A stretch of DNA of 13,094 nucleotides, taken from the NCBI GenBank assembly GCA_013180565.1, contig QBUN01000386.1, forward strand, positions 1 to 13,094, in the 5' to 3' direction. The notes beneath the pieces were generated by a model. The model worked only from the letters and a program-made list of their open reading frames with translations. It did no database searches and had not been told where the DNA came from. This DNA comes from Candidatus Methanophaga sp. GoMg3.2 (lineage in GTDB: Archaea > Halobacteriota > Syntropharchaeia > Alkanophagales > Methanospirareceae). Positions within the stretch are counted from its first letter, which is position 1. Every line of letters starts with the position of its first letter. A program made the position numbers and the translations under genes. Positions 1 to 6,698 of this stretch are shown one piece after another.

Positions 1-783
1 TTAACGTTCATAATCCGCGCACTTGGAAGAGCTCTGCTCGAATTACAGGACTATCACCTGGGTGGTATGATTCCATTGAACATAAAAAACCATATCCTAG
101 CCGATTTTCATGCCTTTGAAATTCAAGTCGTTCCCTACATAATTGGCCATCTCAGGGTTGCGATGTCGTTGGAAAAAGTGTGGGATTATGAATTTGATAA
201 AGATGATCGATTTCAATTCTACCTTACTAATACGCTGGAGATGAAAGAGCCGGAACAAGAACTTCTGCTACCGCAGCTCACAGAGGAAGGTCGAGAGGCG
301 AGGAAGGTGAAAGAGGAAGTGCCTATTTTGGTTGTGCTTGGTAATCCGCCTTATTCCGGCATTTCTGAAAACAAGGGGAAATGGATAACTGGATTGATTG
401 AGGATTACAAATACGTTGATGGAAAACATTTTGGGGAGAAGAAGCACTGGCTACAGGATGATTATGTGAAGTTCATCAGGTTCGGGCAGTGGAAGATTGA
501 CCGTACAGGAGAAGGGATTTTAGGATTTATCACGAATCACAGCTATTTAGATAATCCCACTTTTAGAGGTATGCGGCAATCGTTGATGACGAGTTTTGAT
601 GAGATTTATGTGCTGAATTTGCACGGGAACTCGTTGAAGAAGGAGAAATGCCCTGACGGCAGTAAAGATGAGAACGTGTTTGACATCCGGCAGGGTGTGG
701 CTATCGGGTTATTCGTCAAAAAAAGAGCAAATGGGAAACGGGATTGCGAAAGTGTATTACGCGGAGAAGTGGGGGCTTCGTGA
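1..783 (+). CDS. Type ISP/IIG restriction-modification protein, methyltransferase part (5' partial, frameshifted)
   Basis: The frame is open from base 1, so the gene starts outside the window; the ATG at 67 is internal. The visible part is the N6-adenine methyltransferase core. The stretch with AFEIQVVPYIIGHLRVAM is typical of the region after methyltransferase motif I in type ISP enzymes. NPPY (bases about 349-360) is the catalytic motif IV that positions the target adenine. The following GFITNHSYLDNPTFRGMR and LNLHGNSLKKE segments are also characteristic of this family. In the family one polypeptide combines an Mrr-like nuclease, a helicase, the methyltransferase and a C-terminal specificity domain; the first two would lie upstream. 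After residue VKKR at about base 726 the frame degenerates and stops at 781-783, while the homologous protein continues in the +1 frame. The likely cause is one extra A in the A7 run at 718-724. It may be inactive, phase-variable, or a sequencing artefact. Confidence 0.85.
   Translation, partial: LTFIIRALGRALLELQDYHLGGMIPLNIKNHILADFHAFEIQVVPYIIGHLRVAMSLEKVWDYEFDKDDRFQFYLTNTLEMKEPEQELLLPQLTEEGREARKVKEEVPILVVLGNPPYSGISENKGKWITGLIEDYKYVDGKHFGEKKHWLQDDYVKFIRFGQWKIDRTGEGILGFITNHSYLDNPTFRGMRQSLMTSFDEIYVLNLHGNSLKKEKCPDGSKDENVFDIRQGVAIGLFVKKRANGKRDCESVLRGEVGAS
718..724 (+). other. A7 homopolymer at the methylase frameshift
   Basis: Seven consecutive A separate the two methylase frames. Removing one A joins FVKK to EQMGNGIAKVYY in a single continuous frame, which matches the family. 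The shift needed is +1 (one base skipped), so a classic -1 slippery heptamer would not restore it. Polymerase slippage on the A run or replication slippage could. Confidence 0.75.
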
Positions 784-1990
784 GGCTAAATACAAATGGC
801 TTTTGAGGAATGACATTGAAACAACGGAATGGGAAGAATTAAAGCCAAACAGTCCTTTTTATTTCTTCGTGCCGAGGGATGAGACTTATCAAGAAGAATA
901 TGAGAAGTACTGGAAAGTCACGGATATTTTTCCTGTTAATAGTGTGGGCATTGTCACTGCACGGGATAAGTTTGTGATAGATTTTGATAGAGACGCTTTA
1001 AAAAGGCGAATTGAGATGTTTAAAGACTTATCAATACCTGATGAAGTCATTAAGCAGAAATTTAAATTAAAGGATACCAGCACATTTAAACTCAGAAGAT
1101 CGAGAGAGACGTTATCGAAGGATGATAAATGGGAACAATATTTTAGTGAGATACTATACCGTCCTTTTGACAGAAAGAAGATTTATTATACGAATATAGT
1201 TGTTGAAAGACCTCTTTTAGATGTCATGCGGCACATGATGCAGGAGAATATTTCTCTTTGTGCCATGAGACAAGTTGCTTTAGATGAAAATTATACGCAT
1301 TTCTTAGTTTCTCAATATATGGTGGATAACAGAACATTCTTAAGTAGTAAAGGAATTATCCAACAATTCCCCCTCTATCTTTATCCCGACGAATCAAAAG
1401 GTAAATTGATAGGTGAGAAAGCATCCAAACCAGAACGTATTCCAAACATAAGCAAAGAGTTTTTACAAGCAGTAAAAGAGGCAGTAGGCACAGAATCAAC
1501 ACCAGAAGAGATTTTCTACTACATCTACGCTGTTCTTTACTCGCCTACTTACCGCAAACGCTACGAGGAATTTCTGAAGATAGATTTCCCGCGGGTTCCG
1601 CTGCCTTCAGACCTGGAGAAGTTCAAGAACCTGAGCGAACTCGGCAAGGAACTGGTGGAACTGCATTTACTCAAACATTCTTCTTTGAGCAAAACAGAAA
1701 TAGGATTTCCGGTGAGTGGCCCGAATACTGTGGAGAAAGTTAGTTACGATGAAGAAACCAAAAGGGTATATTTCAACAAGGAGCAGTATTTCGATGGTGT
1801 TTCAAAAGCGGTATGGGAGTATCAAATCGGTGGTTATCAAGTAATGGCGAAGTATTTGAAGGATAGGAAGAAGCGGGAGTTATCACTGGAGGAGATCGAG
1901 CATTACAGGATGGTGGCGAAGGCGATTGCGAGGACGATTGAGGTGCAGGGGGAGGTGGAGAAAGTTTTTGGGATTGTGGCAATGGGCTAA
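731..1990 (+). CDS. Type ISP/IIG restriction-modification protein, C-terminal specificity part
   Basis: This is the continuation of the methylase in the second frame. The first in-frame ATG after the A7 run is at 731, but this is probably not an independent gene: the protein continues directly from the upstream frame. It covers about 420 residues of target-recognition and C-terminal region. Family-typical blocks are WLLRNDIETTEW, PFYFFVPRD, the YRPFDRKKIYY segment, ERPLLDVMRHMM and FPLYLYPDE. The last roughly 175 residues (bases about 1460-1990) contain YYIYAVLYSPTYRKRYEEFL, VWEYQIGGYQV and YLKDRKKRELS. This terminal piece is the part repeated downstream as copies B, C and D. It ends at TAA 1988-1990, and the convergent vapC stop lies 65 bases further on. 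Together with the upstream part it makes about 660 residues of a larger enzyme. Confidence 0.85.
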   Translation: MGNGIAKVYYAEKWGLREAKYKWLLRNDIETTEWEELKPNSPFYFFVPRDETYQEEYEKYWKVTDIFPVNSVGIVTARDKFVIDFDRDALKRRIEMFKDLSIPDEVIKQKFKLKDTSTFKLRRSRETLSKDDKWEQYFSEILYRPFDRKKIYYTNIVVERPLLDVMRHMMQENISLCAMRQVALDENYTHFLVSQYMVDNRTFLSSKGIIQQFPLYLYPDESKGKLIGEKASKPERIPNISKEFLQAVKEAVGTESTPEEIFYYIYAVLYSPTYRKRYEEFLKIDFPRVPLPSDLEKFKNLSELGKELVELHLLKHSSLSKTEIGFPVSGPNTVEKVSYDEETKRVYFNKEQYFDGVSKAVWEYQIGGYQVMAKYLKDRKKRELSLEEIEHYRMVAKAIARTIEVQGEVEKVFGIVAMG

Positions 1991-2055
1991 AAGTGGGCTA
2001 TCAAATTATAAAGGTTTATATGCCCCATTTCTCGATGTGCTCATTTGACACGCCC

Positions 2056-2466
2056 TTATATTAGCTTCACATTCCGCTTTGACTTTACTTTTTCATATAA
2101 TTTTCCATCTGTAGTCAGAAGAGGCACCTTTTCTCTTTCTGAAGCAGCAATGAAAAAGGAATCATATATTGTAATTTTATCCTCTATCGCAATTGCAAAG
2201 GCATCTTCGAGCAGTTTCCGCGTACTGATAACCTCGCAAACACTAGTAATAAAATCTATGCCCCTTCTTAGCGCTTTTAATGCAATCTCATTTGATTCAT
2301 CGAAGAACATTACTCGCTTCCAGGCAACATTCGCCACTTCGGCAATCGCAATGTCAACAGTTATCAATTTATAATTCTCCGCTGCCATTTCAGCCTTCTC
2401 AGAAGAGTCCTCTTTAAAAAATATCGCTGCAATAACACTTGAATCAAGAATTACTTCATCTGCCAT
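2056..2466 (-). CDS. vapC: VapC-type PIN-domain toxin
   Basis: A 136-residue PIN-domain ribonuclease, the usual size for VapC. The Mg2+-binding acidic residues of the fold are present: Asp8 in ILDSS, Glu43 in AIAEVAN, Asp102 in IYDSF and Asp120 in TTDGKL. In the family the toxin cleaves tRNA or rRNA and is held inactive by VapB; the target here cannot be read from sequence. The ATG at 2466 overlaps the end of vapB by 11 bases, so the pair is translationally coupled. The gene lies between the methylase 3' end and repeat copy B and converges on the methylase. All catalytic residues are intact, so it is probably functional. Confidence 0.93.
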   Translation of the reverse strand: MADEVILDSSVIAAIFFKEDSSEKAEMAAENYKLITVDIAIAEVANVAWKRVMFFDESNEIALKALRRGIDFITSVCEVISTRKLLEDAFAIAIEDKITIYDSFFIAASEREKVPLLTTDGKLYEKVKSKRNVKLI

Positions 2467-2683
2467 CTCTATCTGCCCTTATTAGTTCAGCAGCACTCAC
2501 GTCTGCCTTCATATCTTTCCTTATCTCCTTTGCCTCAGCAAGTATCCTTTCCTTACTCTTATTTTTGACCAGCTCTTCCACCAGCCGTCTTATTTCCTCT
2601 TGCCAGTTTATCTCTTTCAGCTCTTCCATCGTCTTACGTAATTCCACTGGAACTCTTATACTATATACAGTTTTTGTAGACAT
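2456..2683 (-). CDS. vapB: VapB-type antitoxin
   Basis: A 75-residue antitoxin directly upstream of vapC. The N-terminal TVYSIRVPVELRKTMEEL looks like a ribbon-helix-helix DNA-binding strand and helix. The C-terminal half is charged (KNKSKERILAEAKEIRKDM) and would wrap around the PIN toxin. It should bind its own promoter and repress the operon, as VapB proteins do. The ATG at 2683 lies about 26 bases after the centre of a TATA box, so the message may be leaderless. The stop codon at 2456-2458 lies inside vapC. Confidence 0.88.
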   Translation of the reverse strand: MSTKTVYSIRVPVELRKTMEELKEINWQEEIRRLVEELVKNKSKERILAEAKEIRKDMKADVSAAELIRADRDGR

Positions 2684-2703
2684 AACATTATGTTTACTTT
2701 AGT

Positions 2704-2713
2704 GGTATATAAA
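2704..2713 (-). promoter_or_regulatory. TATA box of vapBC
   Basis: On the - strand the sequence is TTTATATACC, a good archaeal TATA box. Its centre is about 26 bases before the vapB ATG, which implies transcription starting at or next to the start codon. It ends only one or two bases before repeat copy B begins, so the cargo unit ends exactly at its own promoter. Confidence 0.7.
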
Positions 2714-2714
2714 T

Positions 2715-3239
2715 GTTGAAGCCATAAAAGAAGCGTTAGCTACAGAACCAACACCAGAGCAAATTTTATATTACATCTACGCGGTTCTTTATTCGCCTAC
2801 TTACCGCAAACGCTACGAGGAATTTCTGAAGATTGATTTCCCACGGGTTCCGCTGCCTCTGGACCTGGAGAAGTTCAATAACCTGAGCGAGCTTGGCAAG
2901 GAACTGGTAGAACTGCATTTGCTGAAGCATCCTTCTTTGAGCGAAACGAAAATAGGATTTCCGGTGAGTGGCTCGAATACGGAGGAGAAAGTCAGTTACG
3001 ATGAAGAGAACAGGAGGGTATATTTCAACAAGGAGCAGTATTTCAGTGGTATTTCAAAAGCGGTGTGGGAGTATCAAATCGGTGGGTATCAGGTAATGGC
3101 GAAGTATTTGAAGGATAGGAAGAAACGGGAATTATCTTTAGATGTGCTAGAACATTACATGAAGGTGGCGAAGGCGATTGCGAGGACGATTGAGCTGCAG
3201 GAGATGGTGGATGAGGTTTTGTGGCATGGGGAATATTAA
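2715..3239 (+). pseudogene. Methylase 3'-end fragment, copy B
   Basis: About 525 bases repeat the last 175 codons of the type ISP methylase gene, from VEAIKEALATEPTPEQ to the stop at 3237-3239. By eye the protein is about 80% identical to the methylase end. The whole stretch is open without frameshift or stop, but it lacks a start codon at its 5' end; an in-frame stop lies at 2700-2702. A TTG at 2919 could only start a 106-residue piece. It is flanked by vapBC on the left and, six bases after its stop, by the convergent metallophosphoesterase stop on the right. It may be a remnant of a second methylase gene or a duplicated target sequence; I see no sign that it is expressed. Confidence 0.85.
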
Positions 3240-3245
3240 AAGCCA

Positions 3246-4430
3246 CTATTCTTTATTTAATATCTTTCGTTTGATAGGTTCATCAATATCAGCAGAGCAT
3301 AACATGATTTGGTCTTCATCAATTACTATATAATTCTTTGTCGTTTCAACATCTCGTTTATAATCAAGCCACCCGCCTGAGTTAATAATTCCTATATTAA
3401 ACTCGTAATATTCTTGTTTTTTGTCTTCTGATTCCACGGCCTTTTTAAAGTCCAAATCAGTCATTCGGTAATCACAAAAGCATGCATTGTGGGTATGACC
3501 AAAGATAAAATAATCAAATTTCACGTTATGATTTTTATCTAACAGCTTTTTATACCGGACTAACAGATCTATTCCTTCCATAACTTCTTCGCGTGAAGAT
3601 ATCCTCCGGTTATTTTTGATTTTCTTACGGATTAATAAGTAATTCAAAAAATTTCTGATTTTCCAAAAAGCCCGCCTAATTCTTCCACCTGCCTCATGTG
3701 GATAAAAAGTGAAGGGGTAATATACCGTCATCCCTGCTTCAAAATCCTTTTCAGTATATTTCCCTGTTATTAATTTCTTCACTTTAGCATTTATAGCCAA
3801 ACCAGTTTGAACTTTATCTGCGTGATGCCCATGTCTCAATAGAATTCTCTTCTTCGATTTACTTAGTTGGATCACATATTCAGGATATCTAATTTCATCG
3901 ATTACCGCTGTTAAACGTTCTGTTTCTGGACTACTACCAAAAATGTTATTGAATACCTCTGAAAATTGATCTCTTGAAAATAGAAGTGAAGATTTGAAAT
4001 CATTGGAGTTGGAATTAGATACGTTCTTTCTACATTCTGAAATAATATAGTGGTCGTGGTTCCCAATCATCAAAATAACTTTCATATCTATGTTGTAATC
4101 TTCTTTCTGTGTTTTCTTGATATCTCCGAGGGAATCAAAAAAAGTTACCGAATCAGAAATTGCCTCTTTAGCTGTAGCAGTTCCAAACTCAAAAATGTCC
4201 CCTAATAATATGAATTCGTTTATCGCACCATATTTCTTCAATTTCTCGGAAAAAATTTCGACTTGCTTATTATTTGATAATATTGCTTCTGCTTCTCCAA
4301 AATGAGTGTCCGAAATAATTACGTATCTTTTTGCAGTATTTACCCCTTCAATTTTTTCGGTTGTCACAAATTGCCTTATTACATTTCCGAGTATAAAAGC
4401 TTTTCGGTTTTTTTCTATGGCAAACTTCAT
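3246..4430 (-). CDS. Calcineurin-like metallophosphoesterase
   Basis: A 394-residue protein with the complete set of metallophosphoesterase metal-binding motifs: SDTHFG (Asp41, His43), LGDIFEF (Asp78), GNHDH (residues 123-127), RHGHH (199-203) and GHTH (311-314). These bind two metals and hydrolyse phosphomonoesters or diesters; the substrate is unknown. An extra segment at about 225-300 is rich in aromatic and basic residues and could cap the active site or touch a membrane or nucleic acid. I see no clear signal peptide or membrane segment. The ATG at 4430 is the only early start. It has a GAAGGAG-like ribosome site ten bases upstream and no TATA box at the usual distance, unlike most neighbours. 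That ribosome site lies within repeat copy C. The gene fills the whole interval between copies B and C. A role in defence or nucleotide-signal removal is possible but unproven. Confidence 0.87.
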   Translation of the reverse strand: MKFAIEKNRKAFILGNVIRQFVTTEKIEGVNTAKRYVIISDTHFGEAEAILSNNKQVEIFSEKLKKYGAINEFILLGDIFEFGTATAKEAISDSVTFFDSLGDIKKTQKEDYNIDMKVILMIGNHDHYIISECRKNVSNSNSNDFKSSLLFSRDQFSEVFNNIFGSSPETERLTAVIDEIRYPEYVIQLSKSKKRILLRHGHHADKVQTGLAINAKVKKLITGKYTEKDFEAGMTVYYPFTFYPHEAGGRIRRAFWKIRNFLNYLLIRKKIKNNRRISSREEVMEGIDLLVRYKKLLDKNHNVKFDYFIFGHTHNACFCDYRMTDLDFKKAVESEDKKQEYYEFNIGIINSGGWLDYKRDVETTKNYIVIDEDQIMLCSADIDEPIKRKILNKE

Positions 4431-4739
4431 CTGCTGGGGTCTCCTTCTTTGAACGAAACAGAAATAGGATTACTTGTGAGTGGCTCAAATACGGTGGAGA
4501 AAGTCCGTTACGATGAAGAAACCAGAAGGGGGTATTTCAATAAGGAGCAGTATTTCGAGGGCGTTTTTAAAGCGGTATGGGAATATCAAATCGGTGGGTA
4601 TCTGGTGATGGCGAAGTATTTGAAGGATAGGAAGAAGCGGGAGTTATCACAGGAGGAGATAGACCATTACAGAAGGGTGGCGAAGGCGATTGAAAGGACG
4701 ATTGAGGTGCAGGAGGAGGTGGATGGTGTGATGGGATGA
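4428..4739 (+). pseudogene. Methylase 3'-end fragment, copy C
   Basis: About 312 bases match the last 100 codons of the methylase gene, from HLLGSPSLNETE to a TGA at 4737-4739. The frame is fully open over the match. The similarity begins exactly at the start codon of the divergent metallophosphoesterase gene: the CAT at 4428-4430 is both the reverse of that ATG and the His codon of the methylase sequence. The 38 bases from 4613 are identical to the methylase gene. It has no start codon of its own at the boundary. The SDH-type protease gene follows after 95 bases. Confidence 0.85.
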
Positions 4740-4769
4740 GGGTTAGGTTTTACGTAGCAGTTTTAGATT

Positions 4770-4795
4770 TTAATATTAATGCAAAAGTTAATATT
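4770..4795. promoter_or_regulatory. AT-rich palindrome and repeat before the protease gene
   Basis: The perfect palindrome TTAATATTAA (4770-4779) is followed by a second TTAATATT at 4788-4795, 18 bases apart. The pair lies just upstream of the TATA-like box of the protease gene, a position suitable for an operator. In AT-rich DNA it could be chance. Confidence 0.3.
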
Positions 4796-4805
4796 CAAAC
4801 AATCC

Positions 4806-4818
4806 GTATTTTTATCTA
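4806..4818 (+). promoter_or_regulatory. TATA-like box of the protease gene
   Basis: GTATTTTTATCTA is centred about 24 bases before the ATG at 4835, fitting a leaderless archaeal transcript. Confidence 0.5.
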
Positions 4819-4834
4819 ATAAAGGGGCGGCAAT

Positions 4835-5848
4835 ATGGGTAGAGAGGAAAGGCTAAATATCATTCGTGAAATCGAGCAAGAGAGAGAATCCCGTGTATTG
4901 GTATTCATAACCGGAGATAGAAAGGGTTTAGAAACCAAGATTGCAACTGATTCTTTCCCCTTTTGTCTGGAGCATCTTAGGGAGATGGGTCATCAGAGAC
5001 AAATTGATTTGTATCTTTACAGCACTGGTGGAATAACCATGGCAGGATTTGCATTAGTCAACCTCATAAGGGAATTTTGTGACATCTTTAACGTGATAGT
5101 CCCCTTTAAAGCTCTTAGCTGTGCTACTTTAATTGCTTTAGGTGCAGATAATATTTACATGACTAAAATAGGGCAATTAAGCTCCATAGATCCATCTGTC
5201 AACCACCCTCTTGGCCCTCACACATCAATACCAGGACAACAAGCTACGCTCGTACCTGTTAATGTAGAAGACGTTAACAGTTATTTCGATCTTGCTAAAA
5301 ACGAGTTAGGGTTGAAGGACGAGGAATCTTTGGTTACCGTATTTGAAAGATTGTCACGTGATATCCACCCTCTCACCCTTGGAGCGATTAATAGAAGTAG
5401 AGAGCAAATACGCTTTCTAGCTAAAACTCTGTTATCCCATCATATGGACGATCAAACTAAAGTAAATAAAATCGCTGAAACTCTTGTTGGGGGAAGGTTT
5501 TCACATGATTATCTAATTGGACCCAAAGAAGCAAAAGAAGTATTTGGATTGGAAATAAGGGATATGTCTGAAACCCTGACTAGAAGAGTTATGGAATTAT
5601 ACCAGGAATACGACAAAGTGCTTCAACTGAGCGTCCCCTATAATCCAGAAATAATCTTGGGCGCTAATGAGGTTGCCACAGGCAATCTTAATGGCGCAAT
5701 AATTGAATCTGATAATTTAACACATGTTTTTCGTACAGTAAAAGAGGTTAAAAGGGTATCCTTAGTCCCGCCAGTGGTTCCTTTACCTACTATAGGCAGT
5801 CAAGAAAGAATAATAAGCATAAATTGGTTAGAGGATAACAGTATATAA
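4835..5848 (+). CDS. SDH-family (ClpP/crotonase fold) serine protease
   Basis: A 337-residue protein of the serine dehydrogenase proteinase type (SDH_sah), related to SppA and ClpP. The STGG loop at residues 63-66 corresponds to the oxyanion-hole glycines. KALSCATLIALGAD (about 92-105) carries the presumed nucleophile Ser95. LSSIDPSVNHP (116-125) follows, with His124 and Asp119 as candidate catalytic residues. No signal peptide or membrane anchor is visible, so it should be cytoplasmic, unlike SppA. The C-terminal 80 residues are not recognised. It lies between repeat copies C and D, 46 bases before a small gene and a Doc toxin on the same strand. A role in degrading the antitoxin is an attractive inference, but nothing in the sequence proves it. 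It could also belong to general protein quality control. Confidence 0.82.
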   Translation: MGREERLNIIREIEQERESRVLVFITGDRKGLETKIATDSFPFCLEHLREMGHQRQIDLYLYSTGGITMAGFALVNLIREFCDIFNVIVPFKALSCATLIALGADNIYMTKIGQLSSIDPSVNHPLGPHTSIPGQQATLVPVNVEDVNSYFDLAKNELGLKDEESLVTVFERLSRDIHPLTLGAINRSREQIRFLAKTLLSHHMDDQTKVNKIAETLVGGRFSHDYLIGPKEAKEVFGLEIRDMSETLTRRVMELYQEYDKVLQLSVPYNPEIILGANEVATGNLNGAIIESDNLTHVFRTVKEVKRVSLVPPVVPLPTIGSQERIISINWLEDNSI

Positions 5849-5849
5849 C

Positions 5850-5857
5850 TATAAATA
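5850..5857 (+). promoter_or_regulatory. TATA-like box before the Doc operon
   Basis: TATAAATA directly follows the protease stop codon. It could give the small gene and doc their own promoter, with a start point near 5876-5882. The AGGAGG ribosome site at 5878-5883 would then be at the very 5' end of the message, so readthrough from the protease gene may also be used. Confidence 0.4.
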
Positions 5858-5894
5858 CTAAGAAAAAATATGTTAATAGGAGGATGTGGGGAAA

Positions 5895-6149
5895 ATGTCT
5901 GGCGAAGAAATGATTGTAAATCTGGAAGGTGGAACTGCGAGATTAACTTCAGCATGCTTATTAGATGTCACCAATGCCGTTGGTTATATAAATGATAATA
6001 CTTCCTCAAATATCGAAGAAAGTATTATCGCGAAAATATCACCATTTGGGCTTTTTAAGCCGCTGGAACGGAGTGAAAAATTCAGAAAAATTCTAAAAAG
6101 GTCAATTGAGAAGAACCGGGATTTATTAGTGGAACTCTCGAAATACTAA
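5895..6149 (+). CDS. Small unknown protein, candidate antitoxin of Doc
   Basis: An 84-residue protein I do not recognise. It starts with MSGEEMIVNLEGG and ends in a strongly basic helical stretch (EKFRKILKRSIEKNRDLLVE). ATG 5895 is preferred over GTG 5886 because the AGGAGG at 5878-5883 is only two bases from the GTG but eleven from the ATG. Its stop is four bases before the Doc start, so the two are almost certainly co-transcribed. By position it should be the antitoxin, as Phd is for Doc, but no Phd, AbrB or ribbon-helix-helix pattern is visible. The C-terminal basic helix is a candidate toxin-binding segment. Confidence 0.65.
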   Translation: MSGEEMIVNLEGGTARLTSACLLDVTNAVGYINDNTSSNIEESIIAKISPFGLFKPLERSEKFRKILKRSIEKNRDLLVELSKY

Positions 6150-6153
6150 TGAA

Positions 6154-6555
6154 TTGAACTATGTGTATCTAATAAAGGAGGAACTCGTAAATATTCATGA
6201 TGCCATTCTCTCTGAGTCGGATGGAGATCAGGGCATATACGGAGGGTTAATAGATTTATGTGTTGAGAGTCCTCAACGTGAAGTTTATAGCTATGAACCT
6301 CACAAAACATTATTGGAGAAAGCAGCCGCTTTGATGTACAACGTCAACACACTTCACCCATTTGTTGATGGTAACAAAAGAACAGCTTATATAGCGACAA
6401 ATGTTTTTCTTGAGTTAAATGGCTGCACAATCGTGGCTACAAAAGAGGAAGTGGTGGGAATATCCCTTAAAATAGACAACGGTAACATGGATGTCAATGA
6501 TATTACCTCTTGGTTGGAAGAGCACACACGTGAGATGCCAACTATAGACCTCTAG
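6154..6555 (+). CDS. doc: Doc-type Fic-fold toxin
   Basis: A 133-residue protein of the death-on-curing family, similar in length to P1 Doc. The active-site motif HPFVDGNKR is intact at residues 68-76, followed by TAY and the conserved FLELNG (about 85-90). The N-terminal YLIKEELVNIHDAIL and the LLEKAAALMYNV helix are typical of the family. Known Doc proteins phosphorylate elongation factor EF-Tu and stop translation; the archaeal counterpart would be aEF1A, by inference. The start is probably TTG 6154, with GTG 6163 as alternative; an ATG at 6149 runs straight into a stop. The gene closes at 6553-6555, where a 12-base palindrome begins. Confidence 0.87.
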   Translation: MNYVYLIKEELVNIHDAILSESDGDQGIYGGLIDLCVESPQREVYSYEPHKTLLEKAAALMYNVNTLHPFVDGNKRTAYIATNVFLELNGCTIVATKEEVVGISLKIDNGNMDVNDITSWLEEHTREMPTIDL

Positions 6556-6566
6556 GTGTTAACACC
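6555..6566. repeat. Perfect 12-base palindrome GGTGTTAACACC
   Basis: It begins at the last base of the doc stop codon and ends five bases before methylase copy D starts. No T run follows, so it is not an obvious terminator. It could be an operator or a recombination mark at the cargo boundary. Confidence 0.5.
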
Positions 6567-6570
6567 ATGA

Positions 6571-6690
6571 CCTTTCGAGAGCATTTTCAAAGCGGTGTGG
6601 GAATACAGAATAGGTGCTTACCGGGTAGCAGAGAAGTATTTGAAGGATAGGAAGAAGCGGGAGTTATCACTGGAGGAGATAGAGCATTAT
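6571..6690 (+). pseudogene. Methylase 3'-end fragment, copy D (truncated at both ends)
   Basis: About 120 bases match the methylase gene internally, encoding FKAVWEYRIGAYRV to LSLEEIEHY. A 48-base block (6633-6680) is identical to 1849-1896 of the full gene. Unlike copies B and C, the match does not reach the methylase stop: it breaks off at 6690, nine bases before the end of the HEPN gene on the other strand. That gene's arrival, or a later deletion, probably removed the remainder. The frame is open but has no evident function. Confidence 0.8.
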
Positions 6691-6698
6691 ATTTCAAC

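Noticed and set aside
718..724. Programmed -1 frameshift signal (A AAA AAG type)
   Set aside because: The sequence resembles the slippery heptamer, but the methylase needs a +1 change; a -1 shift would enter the wrong frame.
889..1982. Open frames on the - strand opposite the methylase gene
   Set aside because: Their translations are low-complexity (Ser/Pro-rich) shadows of a well-supported + strand coding region; the same shadow reappears opposite copy B.
2045..2702. + strand open frames opposite vapBC
   Set aside because: Ser/Phe/Ile-rich antisense shadows; the - strand carries complete VapB and VapC motifs.
2715..6690. Repeated fragments as insertion sequences or a CRISPR array
   Set aside because: The repeats code for the methylase C terminus, differ in length, have no terminal inverted repeats and no transposase; spacing and size do not fit CRISPR.
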